From the NCBI GenBank assembly GCA_905215385.1, contig CAJMPY010000012.1, forward strand, positions 1-64,000: a DNA stretch of 64,000 nt, given 5' to 3'. Under the pieces are notes generated by a model. It searched no databases. It was not told the origin of the DNA and saw only the letters and a program-made list of their open reading frames with translations. Position numbers and translations under genes: made by a program. This document shows, piece after piece, positions 51,561 through 60,017 of the stretch (positions within the stretch are counted from its first letter, which is position 1; each line of letters begins with the position of its first letter). Source of the stretch: an uncultured bacterium (GTDB lineage Bacteria; Actinomycetota; Coriobacteriia; Coriobacteriales; Coriobacteriaceae).

Positions 51561-52139
51561 ATGCCTGAGTCTTCTGTTCGCCCCCGTCGCATTGTCGTTG
51601 GCGTTTCTGGTGCCAGCGGCGCTGCGCTGGGCCTCGAGTGTCTCAAGTGCCTGCGTCAGGCCGGTGCCGAGTCGGCGCTTGTCGTCACGCGTGGGGGAGA
51701 GATCACCATCGAGCAGGAGCTCGGCATGACGCTCGACGAGTTTGCCGCGCATGCCGATGTGGTCTACGACAACAAGAACATCGGCGCCGCCATCGCAAGC
51801 GGCACCTATCCGGTCGACGGCATGATCGTGGCCCCGTGCTCCATGAAGACGCTCGCCGGCATCGCGAGCGGCTACAGCGACAATCTGTTGCTGCGTGCGG
51901 CCGACGTGCAGATGAAAGAGCAGCGCCGCCTGGTGCTCATGGTGCGCGAGACGCCCTTCAGCGCCATTCATGTCGACAACATGGCGCGCCTTGCGCGCGT
52001 ACCGGGCGTCATGCTCATGCCGCCCATGCTCACGTTTTACAACGGCCCCGCCACGCTCGATGACGCGGTGCACCACATCGCCGCCAAGGCGCTCGAGGCC
52101 GTCGGCGTGTCATGCGCAAACTATAAGCGCTGGTCATAG
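51561..52139 (+). CDS. ubiX: UbiX-family flavin prenyltransferase
   Basis: A 192-residue enzyme that joins a dimethylallyl group to FMN to make prenyl-FMN for UbiD. VGVSGASGAALGL near the N terminus binds FMN phosphate, and APCSMKTLAGIASGYSDNLLLRAADV plus RRLVLMVRETPFSAIHVDNM are the signature blocks. A good ribosome-binding site (AAGGAG) precedes the ATG. It completes the set with UbiD and with the isomerase that supplies the prenyl donor. Confidence 0.92.
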   Translation: MPESSVRPRRIVVGVSGASGAALGLECLKCLRQAGAESALVVTRGGEITIEQELGMTLDEFAAHADVVYDNKNIGAAIASGTYPVDGMIVAPCSMKTLAGIASGYSDNLLLRAADVQMKEQRRLVLMVRETPFSAIHVDNMARLARVPGVMLMPPMLTFYNGPATLDDAVHHIAAKALEAVGVSCANYKRWS

Positions 52140-52231
52140 GCGTCTTTAGGGTAGGATACGAGTAGTGTTTGAGCCCGCTGCCCCTGTGGGCGGCGGGCTT
52201 TGTGCGCAAAAAGGATGTGTCGGGAGGACCT

Positions 52232-53101
52232 ATGCAGACGGGCATGTATGCGATTAGCGAGATGGCGAGTTTGTTTAACGTTTCGCGCCAAACGCTCATC
52301 TACTACGACAAGATCGGCCTGTTTAAGCCCGCCGTGGTTAACGAAAAAGGCTACCGTTTCTATTCGCCCACGCAGATCCCGCTCATGCGTCTGATCTGCA
52401 TGCTGCGCGACCTAGGGCTCGAACTCGATGAGATCGACCGCCTAGCCTCGACGTTCGACATTAGCGAGATGACCGACCACCTGCGCTCGCGGGTGCAGGC
52501 GCTCGACGAGCAGATTGCCGGGCTCAAAGCCGAGCGTGCGAGCGTGCAGGAGCGTCTGAGCTTTTACGACGAGGCAGTTTACTGGCGCGAGCGCGAGGGC
52601 AAGCCGGAGCTCAAGCAGTTCGAGCGCCGCTTCGTGGTCTTTGAGGAGTTTCCAGGCGATATCGAGCGCGGCCGCTCGATGCTTCACCCCACGCTCATGC
52701 GGGCCATCCTGCGCATGCGTGCGCTCACGGGCACGCGCCCTATGCGCGGCTGGGGTGCCATGCTGCGTCGTGAGGCGCTGCATTCCGACGACCCTATCGC
52801 CGGCGCGGGCTCCTTTGCCGTGCTGCCGCGCGGTGTCGAGGAACTGCTGCCGAGCGATCCCGCCGAGCTGGCAGAGATCGGCATCGAAGTGCTGCCCGAG
52901 GGCACATACCTGTGCATGAGCCGCTGGGGTATGCCGTACGAGCCCGAGGGCATCCGCGCCATCGTTGCCTGCATGGACGAGCACGCGCTCCAGCCCGTTG
53001 GCAACGCTTTCGACTTTTGCTACCTCGATACCACGAGCTACGACGAGTCCCACCAAGAGGACTTTTGCTGCATCCAAATCCCCGTTACCCTCCAGATGTG
53101 A
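52232..53101 (+). CDS. MerR-family regulator with GyrI-like effector domain
   Basis: A 289-residue regulator. The N-terminal MerR helix-turn-helix has YAISEMASLFNVSRQTLIYYDKIGLFKPAVV and GYRFYSPTQIPLMRLI; a coiled coil lies near residues 70-115; the C-terminal part (about 125-289) resembles multidrug-binding BmrR/GyrI domains. GGGAGG precedes the ATG at 52232. It follows ubiX by 92 bases on the same strand and is the likely sensor of an aromatic acid for this locus. Its stop codon lies inside the TGTGACAAAGGG repeat. Confidence 0.83.
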   Translation: MQTGMYAISEMASLFNVSRQTLIYYDKIGLFKPAVVNEKGYRFYSPTQIPLMRLICMLRDLGLELDEIDRLASTFDISEMTDHLRSRVQALDEQIAGLKAERASVQERLSFYDEAVYWREREGKPELKQFERRFVVFEEFPGDIERGRSMLHPTLMRAILRMRALTGTRPMRGWGAMLRREALHSDDPIAGAGSFAVLPRGVEELLPSDPAELAEIGIEVLPEGTYLCMSRWGMPYEPEGIRAIVACMDEHALQPVGNAFDFCYLDTTSYDESHQEDFCCIQIPVTLQM

Positions 53102-53125
53102 CAAAGGGACAGTCCCTTTGTCACA
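53097..53125. repeat. TGTGACAAAGGG palindromic repeat (copy 3)
   Basis: Perfect arms 53097-53109 and 53113-53125. The TGA stop of the MerR gene (53099-53101) is formed by the repeat itself. Confidence 0.85.
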
Positions 53126-53146
53126 TTCGCGGCATGGCTGCCGCCC

Positions 53147-53213
53147 AAACCATCACAACATTCGATGAAAATCTCGAAAACGAGGAAAAGCCTCGAATGT
53201 TGTGACGCTTTTC
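53147..53213. repeat. Palindromic repeat P3, copy 2
   Basis: Differs from copy 1 (48267-48333) at about six of 67 positions, in both arms. Followed by TTTTCC, so it can terminate the MerR transcript. Confidence 0.8.
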
Positions 53214-53296
53214 CTGTCTGTGCCGGCGAGCTCCCGTGTCATCTGGGGGTATAAGGCTAGCAAGTGTTTATTTGCGAGGCCAAGGGGGCGCCCCGT

Positions 53297-54166
53297 ATGG
53301 ATATCGATAACTTTGAATGGTGGTATAGCGAGGGCGAGGCTCCGGACGAAGAGTGGGACGAGCCCGCGCCGTGTGACGTGTCGAGCGACGAGGACGAGAC
53401 CGGCAACGATGCCGGTGTCGAGCCTGAAGCCGCCTCCGATGCCGCCGAACCCCTAACCTTTGAACAGGCTTGGGCCCAGGCCGAGGCCGACGAGGCGAAG
53501 GCCGATGCCACGGCCACGCTCGGCGAGCCGGCTGATATGTCGATCTCGCCGGCAAAGACCCCACAGCCGCGCCATACCATCGACCCCGGCAGCACGGCAT
53601 CCTTCAGCATACTCGACGTGCCCGCGCAGGGTGCCCAGGCGCCCGCCCCCACCCATCGCCCCAACCTGGCTCGCGAGGAAGACGCGGGCCGTCGCTCTCC
53701 GCTCGGCCCCATTCTCATCGCCTTTATGGCCGGCGTTATCGCTTGCTCGGCGATCGGCAGCATCTGGGGTCATGTCGAGCAGCAGCGCCAAGACGCCGCC
53801 AAGGTCGAGATGTCTGTCGAGCAATCGCTCAGCCGCACGCGCTCGGTGCATGTGTCGGTCGAGGTTAAGGACGGTGCGACATGGGACACCGCCCGCGGCG
53901 ACAGCCAGATGCTCGTCCATATCGTGGGTCGCACGCTCAAGGGACAAGCAATCGACGAGTATCAATACGTCAATTCCGAAGGTGACGGTATCGAGCTCAA
54001 GCCCGGCGACTACGAGCTCACGGTCGATGAGCCGCCCGTCGCCACCGACGGCACGCGTTACCGCGCCTCAAAGCGCATGGTTCCGGTGAGCTTTAATTCA
54101 CAGGCGCCCGATACGGTCGATAGCACGCCACAGGGCGGGTTTGACCTTTACGCTATTGCTCAATAA
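53297..54166 (+). CDS. Acidic single-pass membrane protein of unknown function
   Basis: A 289-residue protein not recognised as any named family. The first 135 residues are strongly acidic and probably disordered (EGEAPDEEWDEPAP and similar). A basic-flanked hydrophobic segment (about 146-165, GPILIAFMAGVIACSAIG) anchors it. The C-terminal 120 residues are predicted to be beta-rich and extracellular (VSVEVKDGATWD, IELKPGDYELTVDEPP). The ATG at 53297 has AAGGGGG upstream; a TTG at 53264 is an alternative. It lies between the MerR gene and the epimerase gene. Confidence 0.65.
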   Translation: MDIDNFEWWYSEGEAPDEEWDEPAPCDVSSDEDETGNDAGVEPEAASDAAEPLTFEQAWAQAEADEAKADATATLGEPADMSISPAKTPQPRHTIDPGSTASFSILDVPAQGAQAPAPTHRPNLAREEDAGRRSPLGPILIAFMAGVIACSAIGSIWGHVEQQRQDAAKVEMSVEQSLSRTRSVHVSVEVKDGATWDTARGDSQMLVHIVGRTLKGQAIDEYQYVNSEGDGIELKPGDYELTVDEPPVATDGTRYRASKRMVPVSFNSQAPDTVDSTPQGGFDLYAIAQ

Positions 54167-54245
54167 CTGCGCCTGACGCTCAACCCCGCCGCCAAGAGTG
54201 GGACAATAGCCCTCGACACTGTTGTTTACTTTTGGAGGAAGTAGC

Positions 54246-55139
54246 ATGTCTACCGTCACCACCATCAAGCGCGGCGGCCTTACCGCGGCCATCGATTCCA
54301 TGGGCGCCCAGCTCACGAGCCTTGCCCTCAACGGCAACGAGTATCTGTGGCAGGGCGACCCGGCCTTTTGGGGCAAGCACGCGCCCATTCTGTTCCCCAT
54401 TGTGGGCTCGCTGCGCAACAACACGGCGACGTCTGCGGCCGGCACCTGCGAGATGCCGCGCCACGGACTCGCGCGCATCGTCGAGCACAAGCTGGTCGAG
54501 GTCTCCGAGGACGGCTCGTCCGTCACCTACGAGATCACCGATACGCCCGAGTCGCTCAAGGCTTTCCCCTTCCACTTTAAGCTCAACATGACCTATGCCC
54601 TAACCGGCGACGCCACGCTTACCCAGACTTTTGCCGTCACCAACACCGGCGACGTGGACCTGCCGTTCTCGGTGGGCGGCCACCCCGCATTTAACGTGCC
54701 TGCCCCCGGTGCCGAGGACGAGGCATTCGAGGATTACGAGCTGGCGTTTACCGAGGCTTGGACTAACGAGGCCCCCATCATCACGCCCGACGGTCTTATG
54801 ACGTTCGAGGGTAGCTACAAGGCTCCCGATAACTCGGACGTGCTGCCCATTACGCACCGCAGCTTCGATAACGATGCCATCATGTTCACCGATGCCCCGG
54901 GCTCCACGCTCACGCTGCGCGGTCGCAAGTCGGGCCACGGCGTCAAGATCGACTTTGAGGGCTTTAAGTACATCGGCGTGTGGTCTGCCGCCAACGACGC
55001 TCCGTTTGTGGCGCTCGAGCCCTGGACCGGTCATACCACCATGGACACCGAGGACGACGTCTTTGAGCACAAGGTCAACACCATCACCTTGGCTCCCGGC
55101 GCTACCGATAAACGTAGCTTTAGCGTCACCTTGCTCTAG
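54246..55139 (+). CDS. Aldose 1-epimerase-family protein (LacX-like)
   Basis: A 297-residue protein of the galactose mutarotase superfamily. LSLNGNEYLWQGDPAFW-type text near residues 25-40 with PILFPIVGSLRNN, then GFARH-equivalent MPRHGLARI near residue 75, and VGGHPAFNVP near 145 are LacX/YihR-type blocks with the catalytic His residues. The substrate is an aldose or hexose phosphate; the gene context does not say which. GGAGGA precedes the ATG at 54246. A palindromic repeat and a strong terminator follow. Confidence 0.8.
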   Translation: MSTVTTIKRGGLTAAIDSMGAQLTSLALNGNEYLWQGDPAFWGKHAPILFPIVGSLRNNTATSAAGTCEMPRHGLARIVEHKLVEVSEDGSSVTYEITDTPESLKAFPFHFKLNMTYALTGDATLTQTFAVTNTGDVDLPFSVGGHPAFNVPAPGAEDEAFEDYELAFTEAWTNEAPIITPDGLMTFEGSYKAPDNSDVLPITHRSFDNDAIMFTDAPGSTLTLRGRKSGHGVKIDFEGFKYIGVWSAANDAPFVALEPWTGHTTMDTEDDVFEHKVNTITLAPGATDKRSFSVTLL

Positions 55140-55140
55140 A

Positions 55141-55170
55141 TGTGACAAAGGGACAGTCCCTTTGTCCCTT
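55141..55170. repeat. TGTGACAAAGGG palindromic repeat (copy 4, right arm altered)
   Basis: Arms 55144-55153 and 55157-55166 pair. The final ACATT of the other copies is replaced by CCTTC. It starts just after the epimerase stop codon. Confidence 0.75.
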
Positions 55171-55180
55171 CCCGCCCGCT

Positions 55181-55216
55181 AAGCCTCCCTGCCACATCCG
55201 GCAGGGAGGCTTTTTG
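55181..55216 (+). terminator. Strong Rho-independent terminator
   Basis: Perfect 12-base arms AAGCCTCCCTGC (55181-55192) and GCAGGGAGGCTT (55201-55212), followed by TTTTT. Confidence 0.85.
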
Positions 55217-55221
55217 GTAGG

Positions 55222-55250
55222 TAGCCATTGGGGATGTTCTTAAACGACTA
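55222..55250. repeat. TAGCC(A/G)TTGGGGA repeat, copy 1
   Basis: A 29-base element, TAGCCATTGGGGATGTTCTT followed by AAACGACTA, that recurs with two mismatches at 59755-59783. Here it lies about 100 bases ahead of the amino-acid transporter operon. Confidence 0.65.
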
Positions 55251-55346
55251 CTGTGTGTCTATTAATTTTTCGCGCACATGCCGCGTTGCTGGTTGCGGGC
55301 GTATATCCTGTCTTATTGTCAGCAAAGCAAAACAGGAAGGCATCAG

Positions 55347-56273
55347 ATGCAACCTCGACTACAGCGCGACGCGCAGGCCCAGCCGGTGTGCAGTCGTCGC
55401 ATCTTCTTGGGTAGCGCCCTCGCTGCGAGCGCAACCGTTGTCGCCGGCGCGCTTGCCGGCTGCCAGCGTCCGTCCACACTCAAGGTGGTCCAGCCCACGA
55501 CGGGCGGCGGTCGCGATGACCTGTCCGATTCCGTTATCGGCAAGGATAAGATCCGCATTGGCATGGAGGCGGCCTACGCCCCGTACAACTGGCAGGTTTC
55601 CGAGGCCAGCGAGTTCACCATTCCCATCGACAACGTGCAGGGCGCCTATGCCGATGGCTACGACGTGCAGATCGCCAAGATCGTCTGCAAGGCCCTCGGT
55701 GGCGAGCCCGTTGCCGTCAAGCAGAGCTTCTCGGGCCTTATCGATTCGCTCAACAACGGCCAGATCGACCTCATCATCGCCGGCATGAGCGCTACGCCCG
55801 AGCGTGAGGAGTCGGTCGGCTTCTCCGACCCGTACTTCATTGGCTACTTTGGCCTGTTCGTAAAAGAGGGCTCGCCCTACCAGAACGCCACCAAGCTCAG
55901 CGACTTCAGTGGCGCCACGGTGCTCGGCCAAAAGGACACGATGCTCGATACCGTCATCGACGAGATTCCGGGCGTTGTGCACAAAAACCCGGTCGATTCG
56001 GTCCCCACGGTGTTCTCGAATCTGCTGCAGGGCACGTGCGACGCCGTGACCTACAACACCGAGAACGAGAAGGGCTATATGGCCCAAAACCCGGGCATTG
56101 TCCCCATTCATTTTGCCGAGGGCGAGGGCTTTAAGCAGGAGGTCGCGGCAAACGTCGGCTGCCGCAAGGGATCGGACAAACTGCTCAAACTTATCGATAA
56201 GACGCTCAAGGGCATCAGCCAGGAGGAGCGCGACCAAATGTGGGACGCGTGCCTCGACCGTCAGCCGGCATAG
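55347..56273 (+). CDS. Polar amino-acid ABC transporter, substrate-binding lipoprotein
   Basis: A 308-residue extracellular solute-binding protein of family 3. The signal sequence has a twin Arg (SRRIFLGSA), a hydrophobic core and the lipobox LAGC (Cys about 39), so it is a lipoprotein that may use the Tat pathway. The binding domain begins IRIGMEAAYAPYNW near residue 70 and includes FSGLIDSLNNGQIDLIIAGMSATPERE, the ligand-loop block of Gln/Glu/Arg/His binders. AGGAAGG precedes the ATG at 55347. The permease and ATPase follow at nine and 22 bases. Confidence 0.9.
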   Translation: MQPRLQRDAQAQPVCSRRIFLGSALAASATVVAGALAGCQRPSTLKVVQPTTGGGRDDLSDSVIGKDKIRIGMEAAYAPYNWQVSEASEFTIPIDNVQGAYADGYDVQIAKIVCKALGGEPVAVKQSFSGLIDSLNNGQIDLIIAGMSATPEREESVGFSDPYFIGYFGLFVKEGSPYQNATKLSDFSGATVLGQKDTMLDTVIDEIPGVVHKNPVDSVPTVFSNLLQGTCDAVTYNTENEKGYMAQNPGIVPIHFAEGEGFKQEVAANVGCRKGSDKLLKLIDKTLKGISQEERDQMWDACLDRQPA

Positions 56274-56282
56274 GGAGGCAGC

Positions 56283-57431
56283 ATGAAAACCATCAATCGT
56301 CTGGCCTCCTTTATCAAGGCCGACCACCGTTATGTGTATCTGGGCACGAGCGCTATCGCGGCGCTCGGTCTGGCGTTTAGTCAGCGCAACCCCACGCCGC
56401 TGAGCTTCTTGGCGCCCACGGGTGTTTTCCAGGACTGCCTCTGGGCGATTCTGTGGGCTTGGATTGTCGTATCGGCGGCAGCGCTCGTCACCAAGCTCAT
56501 GCATTGGAATGACTATCGCCAAAAGTCGCCGTTTGCATCCGAGCGTTGCCGTCGCGGCGCGCGCCTGGGCAGCTATGTCGTGGTTGCCATCGCGGCGATC
56601 TTCTTCATCGACCGCTGCGTCATGTCGTTTATCGACCTGGTACAGGTGAGCATTGTCTCGGACTCCAACCCCAGCGACTTTTTGTCGAGCCTGGTCTACA
56701 TGACCTACAAGAGCGGCGACTTCTTCATTCGCGGTATCGAGATCACCATCGCGCTTGCCACCTTCGGCACGGTCATCGCCTTCTTCTTGGCGCTGCTCTT
56801 TGTGTTCCTGCGCATTCAGACGTTTGACCGCGTGGATAACGATCTGGTGCGCTTCTTTAAGAGCATCGGCCGCGGCTTTGCGACCGTTTACTCCACCATC
56901 GTGCGCGGAACGCCCATGATGGTCCAGGGCCTGCTCATCTATTACGCGGGCTTCACCGTTTTGCGCGGCATGGGCTTCGAGACCGCCCAGGCCAACCAGA
57001 TTTGGAGTACCTTCACTGCCGGCCTCGTCACCATCTCGCTCAACTCCACCGCCTATATGATGGAGGTCCTGCGTGGCGGCATCGAGTCCATCGATCCCGG
57101 CCAGGCCGAGGCGGCGCGCTCGCTGGGTCTGTCGCAGTGGCAGGCCATGCGCAAGGTCGTGTTCCCCCAGGGCATTAAAAACGCGATTCCGGCGCTCACC
57201 AACGAGCTCATCATCAACATCAAGGATTCGTCGGTGCTTTCGGTCATCGGCGTGTTTGACCTCATGTACGCCACCACCACCGTCGCCGGCGTGTACTACC
57301 GCCAGATGGAGGTCTACTGCGTGGCTCTCGTGGTCTACCTGATCCTGACGCTCGTGGCGAGCCGCCTGCTCGAGGCCTTTGGCAAAAAGCTCGGCGCCGA
57401 GGCCCCGGCAACGCTGCCCAGCTCCAACTAG
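56283..57431 (+). CDS. Polar amino-acid ABC transporter, permease
   Basis: A 382-residue inner-membrane permease. The first about 125 residues add two or three extra hydrophobic segments not found in the usual 220-residue HisM/GlnP proteins. The conserved core holds GTPMMVQGLLIYYAG near residue 210 and the ATPase-contact EAARSLGLSQWQAMRKVVFPQGIKNAIPAL near 277-306. It forms the translocation path, probably as a homodimer, with the adjacent ATPase. Confidence 0.9.
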   Translation: MKTINRLASFIKADHRYVYLGTSAIAALGLAFSQRNPTPLSFLAPTGVFQDCLWAILWAWIVVSAAALVTKLMHWNDYRQKSPFASERCRRGARLGSYVVVAIAAIFFIDRCVMSFIDLVQVSIVSDSNPSDFLSSLVYMTYKSGDFFIRGIEITIALATFGTVIAFFLALLFVFLRIQTFDRVDNDLVRFFKSIGRGFATVYSTIVRGTPMMVQGLLIYYAGFTVLRGMGFETAQANQIWSTFTAGLVTISLNSTAYMMEVLRGGIESIDPGQAEAARSLGLSQWQAMRKVVFPQGIKNAIPALTNELIINIKDSSVLSVIGVFDLMYATTTVAGVYYRQMEVYCVALVVYLILTLVASRLLEAFGKKLGAEAPATLPSSN

Positions 57432-57453
57432 GCTCAAGACGAGGAGAATCATC

Positions 57454-58239
57454 ATGGCAGATACCGCCACTACCGGCGTTGCGGCCGCCGCACAGACAAA
57501 TGAGCCGCTTATCCGCGTCGAGGGCCTGCGCAAGAGCTTTGGCTCACTCGAGGTACTCAAGGGCATCGACCTGTCCGTCAATTCCGGTGAGGTTGTCACC
57601 ATCATCGGCGCCTCGGGCTCGGGCAAGTCGACCTTCCTGCGCTGCCTCAACCTGCTCGAGACCCCGGACGCGGGCCACATCTGGTTCCACGGCCAGGACC
57701 TCACGGCCGAGCGCTGCAATATCAATAAGCTGCGCGAGGACATCGGCATGGTGTTTCAGGGCTTTAACCTGTTCAACAACATGGATGTGCTCGACAACTG
57801 CACGCTCGCGCCCGTCACGCTCAAAAAGATGAGCAAGGCCGAGGCCGAGAAAGTCGCGATGGAGCATCTGACGAGCGTGGGGCTCGAGAAGTTCGCGCAC
57901 GCCGCCGTGGGTCGCCTGTCCGGCGGCCAAAAGCAGCGCGTGGCCATCGCCCGTGCCCTGTGCATGAATCCGCAGATCATGCTGTTTGACGAGCCGACCT
58001 CCGCACTCGACCCCGAGATCGTGGGAGAGGTGCTCGAGGTCATGCGTAAGCTCGCTGCCGACGGCATGACCATGGTGGTCGTCACGCATGAGATGGCCTT
58101 TGCCCGCACGGTGTCCGACCGCGTGGTCTTTATGGACAAGGGCGTGGTGCTCGAGGATGCGGCACCGGCCGAGCTCTTCGGCAATCCCAAACACCAGCGC
58201 ACCCGCGAGTTCCTCTCTCGCTATCTCGAGGACAAATAA
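57454..58239 (+). CDS. Polar amino-acid ABC transporter, ATP-binding protein
   Basis: A 261-residue ATPase of the GlnQ/HisP type. Walker A is GASGSGKST near residue 55, the Q loop is in GMVFQGFNLF, the signature is LSGGQKQRVAIARAL, Walker B is MLFDEPTSALDPE and the switch His is in VVVTHEM. GAGGAG lies seven bases before the ATG at 57454. It energises the preceding permease and binding protein. Confidence 0.93.
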   Translation: MADTATTGVAAAAQTNEPLIRVEGLRKSFGSLEVLKGIDLSVNSGEVVTIIGASGSGKSTFLRCLNLLETPDAGHIWFHGQDLTAERCNINKLREDIGMVFQGFNLFNNMDVLDNCTLAPVTLKKMSKAEAEKVAMEHLTSVGLEKFAHAAVGRLSGGQKQRVAIARALCMNPQIMLFDEPTSALDPEIVGEVLEVMRKLAADGMTMVVVTHEMAFARTVSDRVVFMDKGVVLEDAAPAELFGNPKHQRTREFLSRYLEDK

Positions 58240-58311
58240 CCGACCGCAAACGCTTACGTTGCAGGGCCGCTCCCGTGGGGCGGCCCTCGTCATCACAATC
58301 GAAAGGATGTC

Positions 58312-59727
58312 ATGGCCGAGGTTTGGCGCTTCTTTGCGCATGAGGACGATTTTGCCGATATAGACGAGGCCGGCGCGTGCGAGCGCCTGGGCCGCGTGCT
58401 GTCGTTTCCGACCATTTCGAGTATGGATGCCGAGGCGGTGGACCGGGAGCCGTTCGACGATCTGCGCGCCTATATGCAGCAGGCGTGGCCGCGCGTGTTC
58501 GAGGCGGGCGAGATCGAGCTCGTCGACCATTCGCTGCTCGTGACGCTTACCGGCTCCGACCCTGCCCTTAAGCCCGTTATGCTCATGGGCCACATGGACG
58601 TGGTTCCCGTGGTACCCGGCACCGAGGACGATTGGACGCATGCCCCCTTTAGCGGACATGTGGACGACACCTACATTTGGGGTCGCGGCGCCATCGATAT
58701 GAAAGACCAGGTCACAGGCATTCTCGAGGCGGTTGAGTATGCGCTGGCCCATGGCTGGGAGCACGAGCGCACCCTGCTGCTGGCTTTTGGCCAGGACGAG
58801 GAAACCACGCAGTTCGGTGCGGGTGCCATCGGCCGCGTGCTCGAGGAACGCGGCATTGAGCTTGAGTGCCTGATCGACGAGGGCGACTACCGCATCGTTC
58901 CGGCTGCCGAGTACAGCGCGGGCGAGGGTTGGCTCATGCACGCCGACCTGGCTGAGAAAGGTTATGCCGACATTGTGCTCAAGACAAAGAGCGCGGGCGG
59001 ACATTCCTCCAACCCCTACGGTGGCACTTCGCTCGAGGTGCTGAGCCGCGCCATCGCCGCAATCTGCGATATCGAATGGCCGACGCGCGTCACGGACCTG
59101 CTTGCCGCACAGCTCGTCGGGCTGGGGCTCTACACGGCCGATGAAATTGCCGCCAACAAGGACACCATCGTGCGCGAGTGCCTCGCCAGCAAGAAGCTCT
59201 ATCCGCTCGTGACCACCACCTGTGCACCGACCCAAATCGAGGGCGGTAGCACCGGTGCTAACGTGATGCCGCAGGATATGTGGGCCAACATCAACTTCCG
59301 CATGCTCGAGGGCACGAGCGTGGCCGACGTTGTGGCGCGCTGCCGTGAGGCGGTTGCCGGGGCGGACCTTGCCGGTCGTGTCGAAGTGGAGCTGGGCCCC
59401 GGCAGCTCCGAACCCTCGCCGTCCCCGCGCATCGGTGGTCCCGGCCTCGAGGCGGTTCGCTCCATCGCCGCCCGCTATTTCCGTGATCCAAAGGGGACGG
59501 AGGAAAACGGATCATTCGAGCCAGTGGCAATTGTGCCCTCGACTGTGATTGGCGCGACCGACGCTGCCAACTACCAGAGCATTTGCCCTGAGTGCATTCG
59601 CTTCTCGGCCTTTGTGGTCGACGATGACGAGTGCGACCGCGGCGTCCACGGCACCAACGAGCGCATCACCCGCCGAGCCTACCTCCAGGGCATCCGTTTT
59701 CTCATCTCCCTGCTCCAAACGCTCTAG
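58312..59727 (+). CDS. M20-family metallopeptidase (dipeptidase/deacylase type)
   Basis: A 471-residue zinc hydrolase. Metal ligands are in GHMDVVPV near residue 93 and GRGAIDMKDQV near 123, the catalytic Glu pair is in FGQDEETT near 160, and DEGDY near 187 and HSSNPYGGTS near 230 follow. This order matches M20 carboxypeptidases of the CPS1/PM20D1 group. Residues about 392-401 (DPKGTEENGS) are encoded by a 31-base copy of an intergenic repeat, so the repeat has probably been captured as coding sequence. It follows the amino-acid transporter by 72 bases, suggesting use of imported peptides or acyl-amino acids. Confidence 0.85.
   Translation: MAEVWRFFAHEDDFADIDEAGACERLGRVLSFPTISSMDAEAVDREPFDDLRAYMQQAWPRVFEAGEIELVDHSLLVTLTGSDPALKPVMLMGHMDVVPVVPGTEDDWTHAPFSGHVDDTYIWGRGAIDMKDQVTGILEAVEYALAHGWEHERTLLLAFGQDEETTQFGAGAIGRVLEERGIELECLIDEGDYRIVPAAEYSAGEGWLMHADLAEKGYADIVLKTKSAGGHSSNPYGGTSLEVLSRAIAAICDIEWPTRVTDLLAAQLVGLGLYTADEIAANKDTIVRECLASKKLYPLVTTTCAPTQIEGGSTGANVMPQDMWANINFRMLEGTSVADVVARCREAVAGADLAGRVEVELGPGSSEPSPSPRIGGPGLEAVRSIAARYFRDPKGTEENGSFEPVAIVPSTVIGATDAANYQSICPECIRFSAFVVDDDECDRGVHGTNERITRRAYLQGIRFLISLLQTL
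59484..59514. repeat. TGATCC...GGATCA repeat inside the M20 gene
   Basis: A 31-base element with complementary TGATCC and GGATCA ends and the core GGGGACGGAGGAAAA. It matches the intergenic copy 43621-43651 closely. It is read in frame. Confidence 0.65.
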
Positions 59728-59754
59728 AATTCGACAAAGCGACAGTCCCTTTGT

Positions 59755-59809
59755 TAGCCGTTGGGGACGTTCTTAAACGACTAGCCGTTAAGGAACGTCC
59801 CAACGGCTA
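59755..59809. repeat. TAGCCGTTGGGGA palindrome, copy 2
   Basis: TAGCCGTTGGGGACGTTCTT (59755-59774) pairs with its near complement at 59791-59809. The first half and loop match the repeat at 55222-55250. It follows a decayed TGTGACAAAGGG repeat (59731-59754). The rest of the 290-base spacer before prfA shows no gene. Confidence 0.7.
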
Positions 59810-60017
59810 CGTCCACTCATTCCGTGCGGGTTATATGCAGGTTTGCCTGCGCACGCTATCATGTATGGGTTAGACCGCAACTATGTACCCCGTACGCGAA
59901 GGGATGCGCATGTATCTGAAGATCGACATGCTCTAGCTGGACTTACCCCCGCAATGGCGCCGTGCGCCCCATCAATTCTGCCGATTTTCACCTTCACGCA
60001 TATAAAGGAGTCCCGTC

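Noticed and set aside
59920..59937. Short frame MYLKID... as a leader peptide ahead of prfA
   Set aside because: Too short, no ribosome-binding site and no attenuator-like hairpin pair after it.
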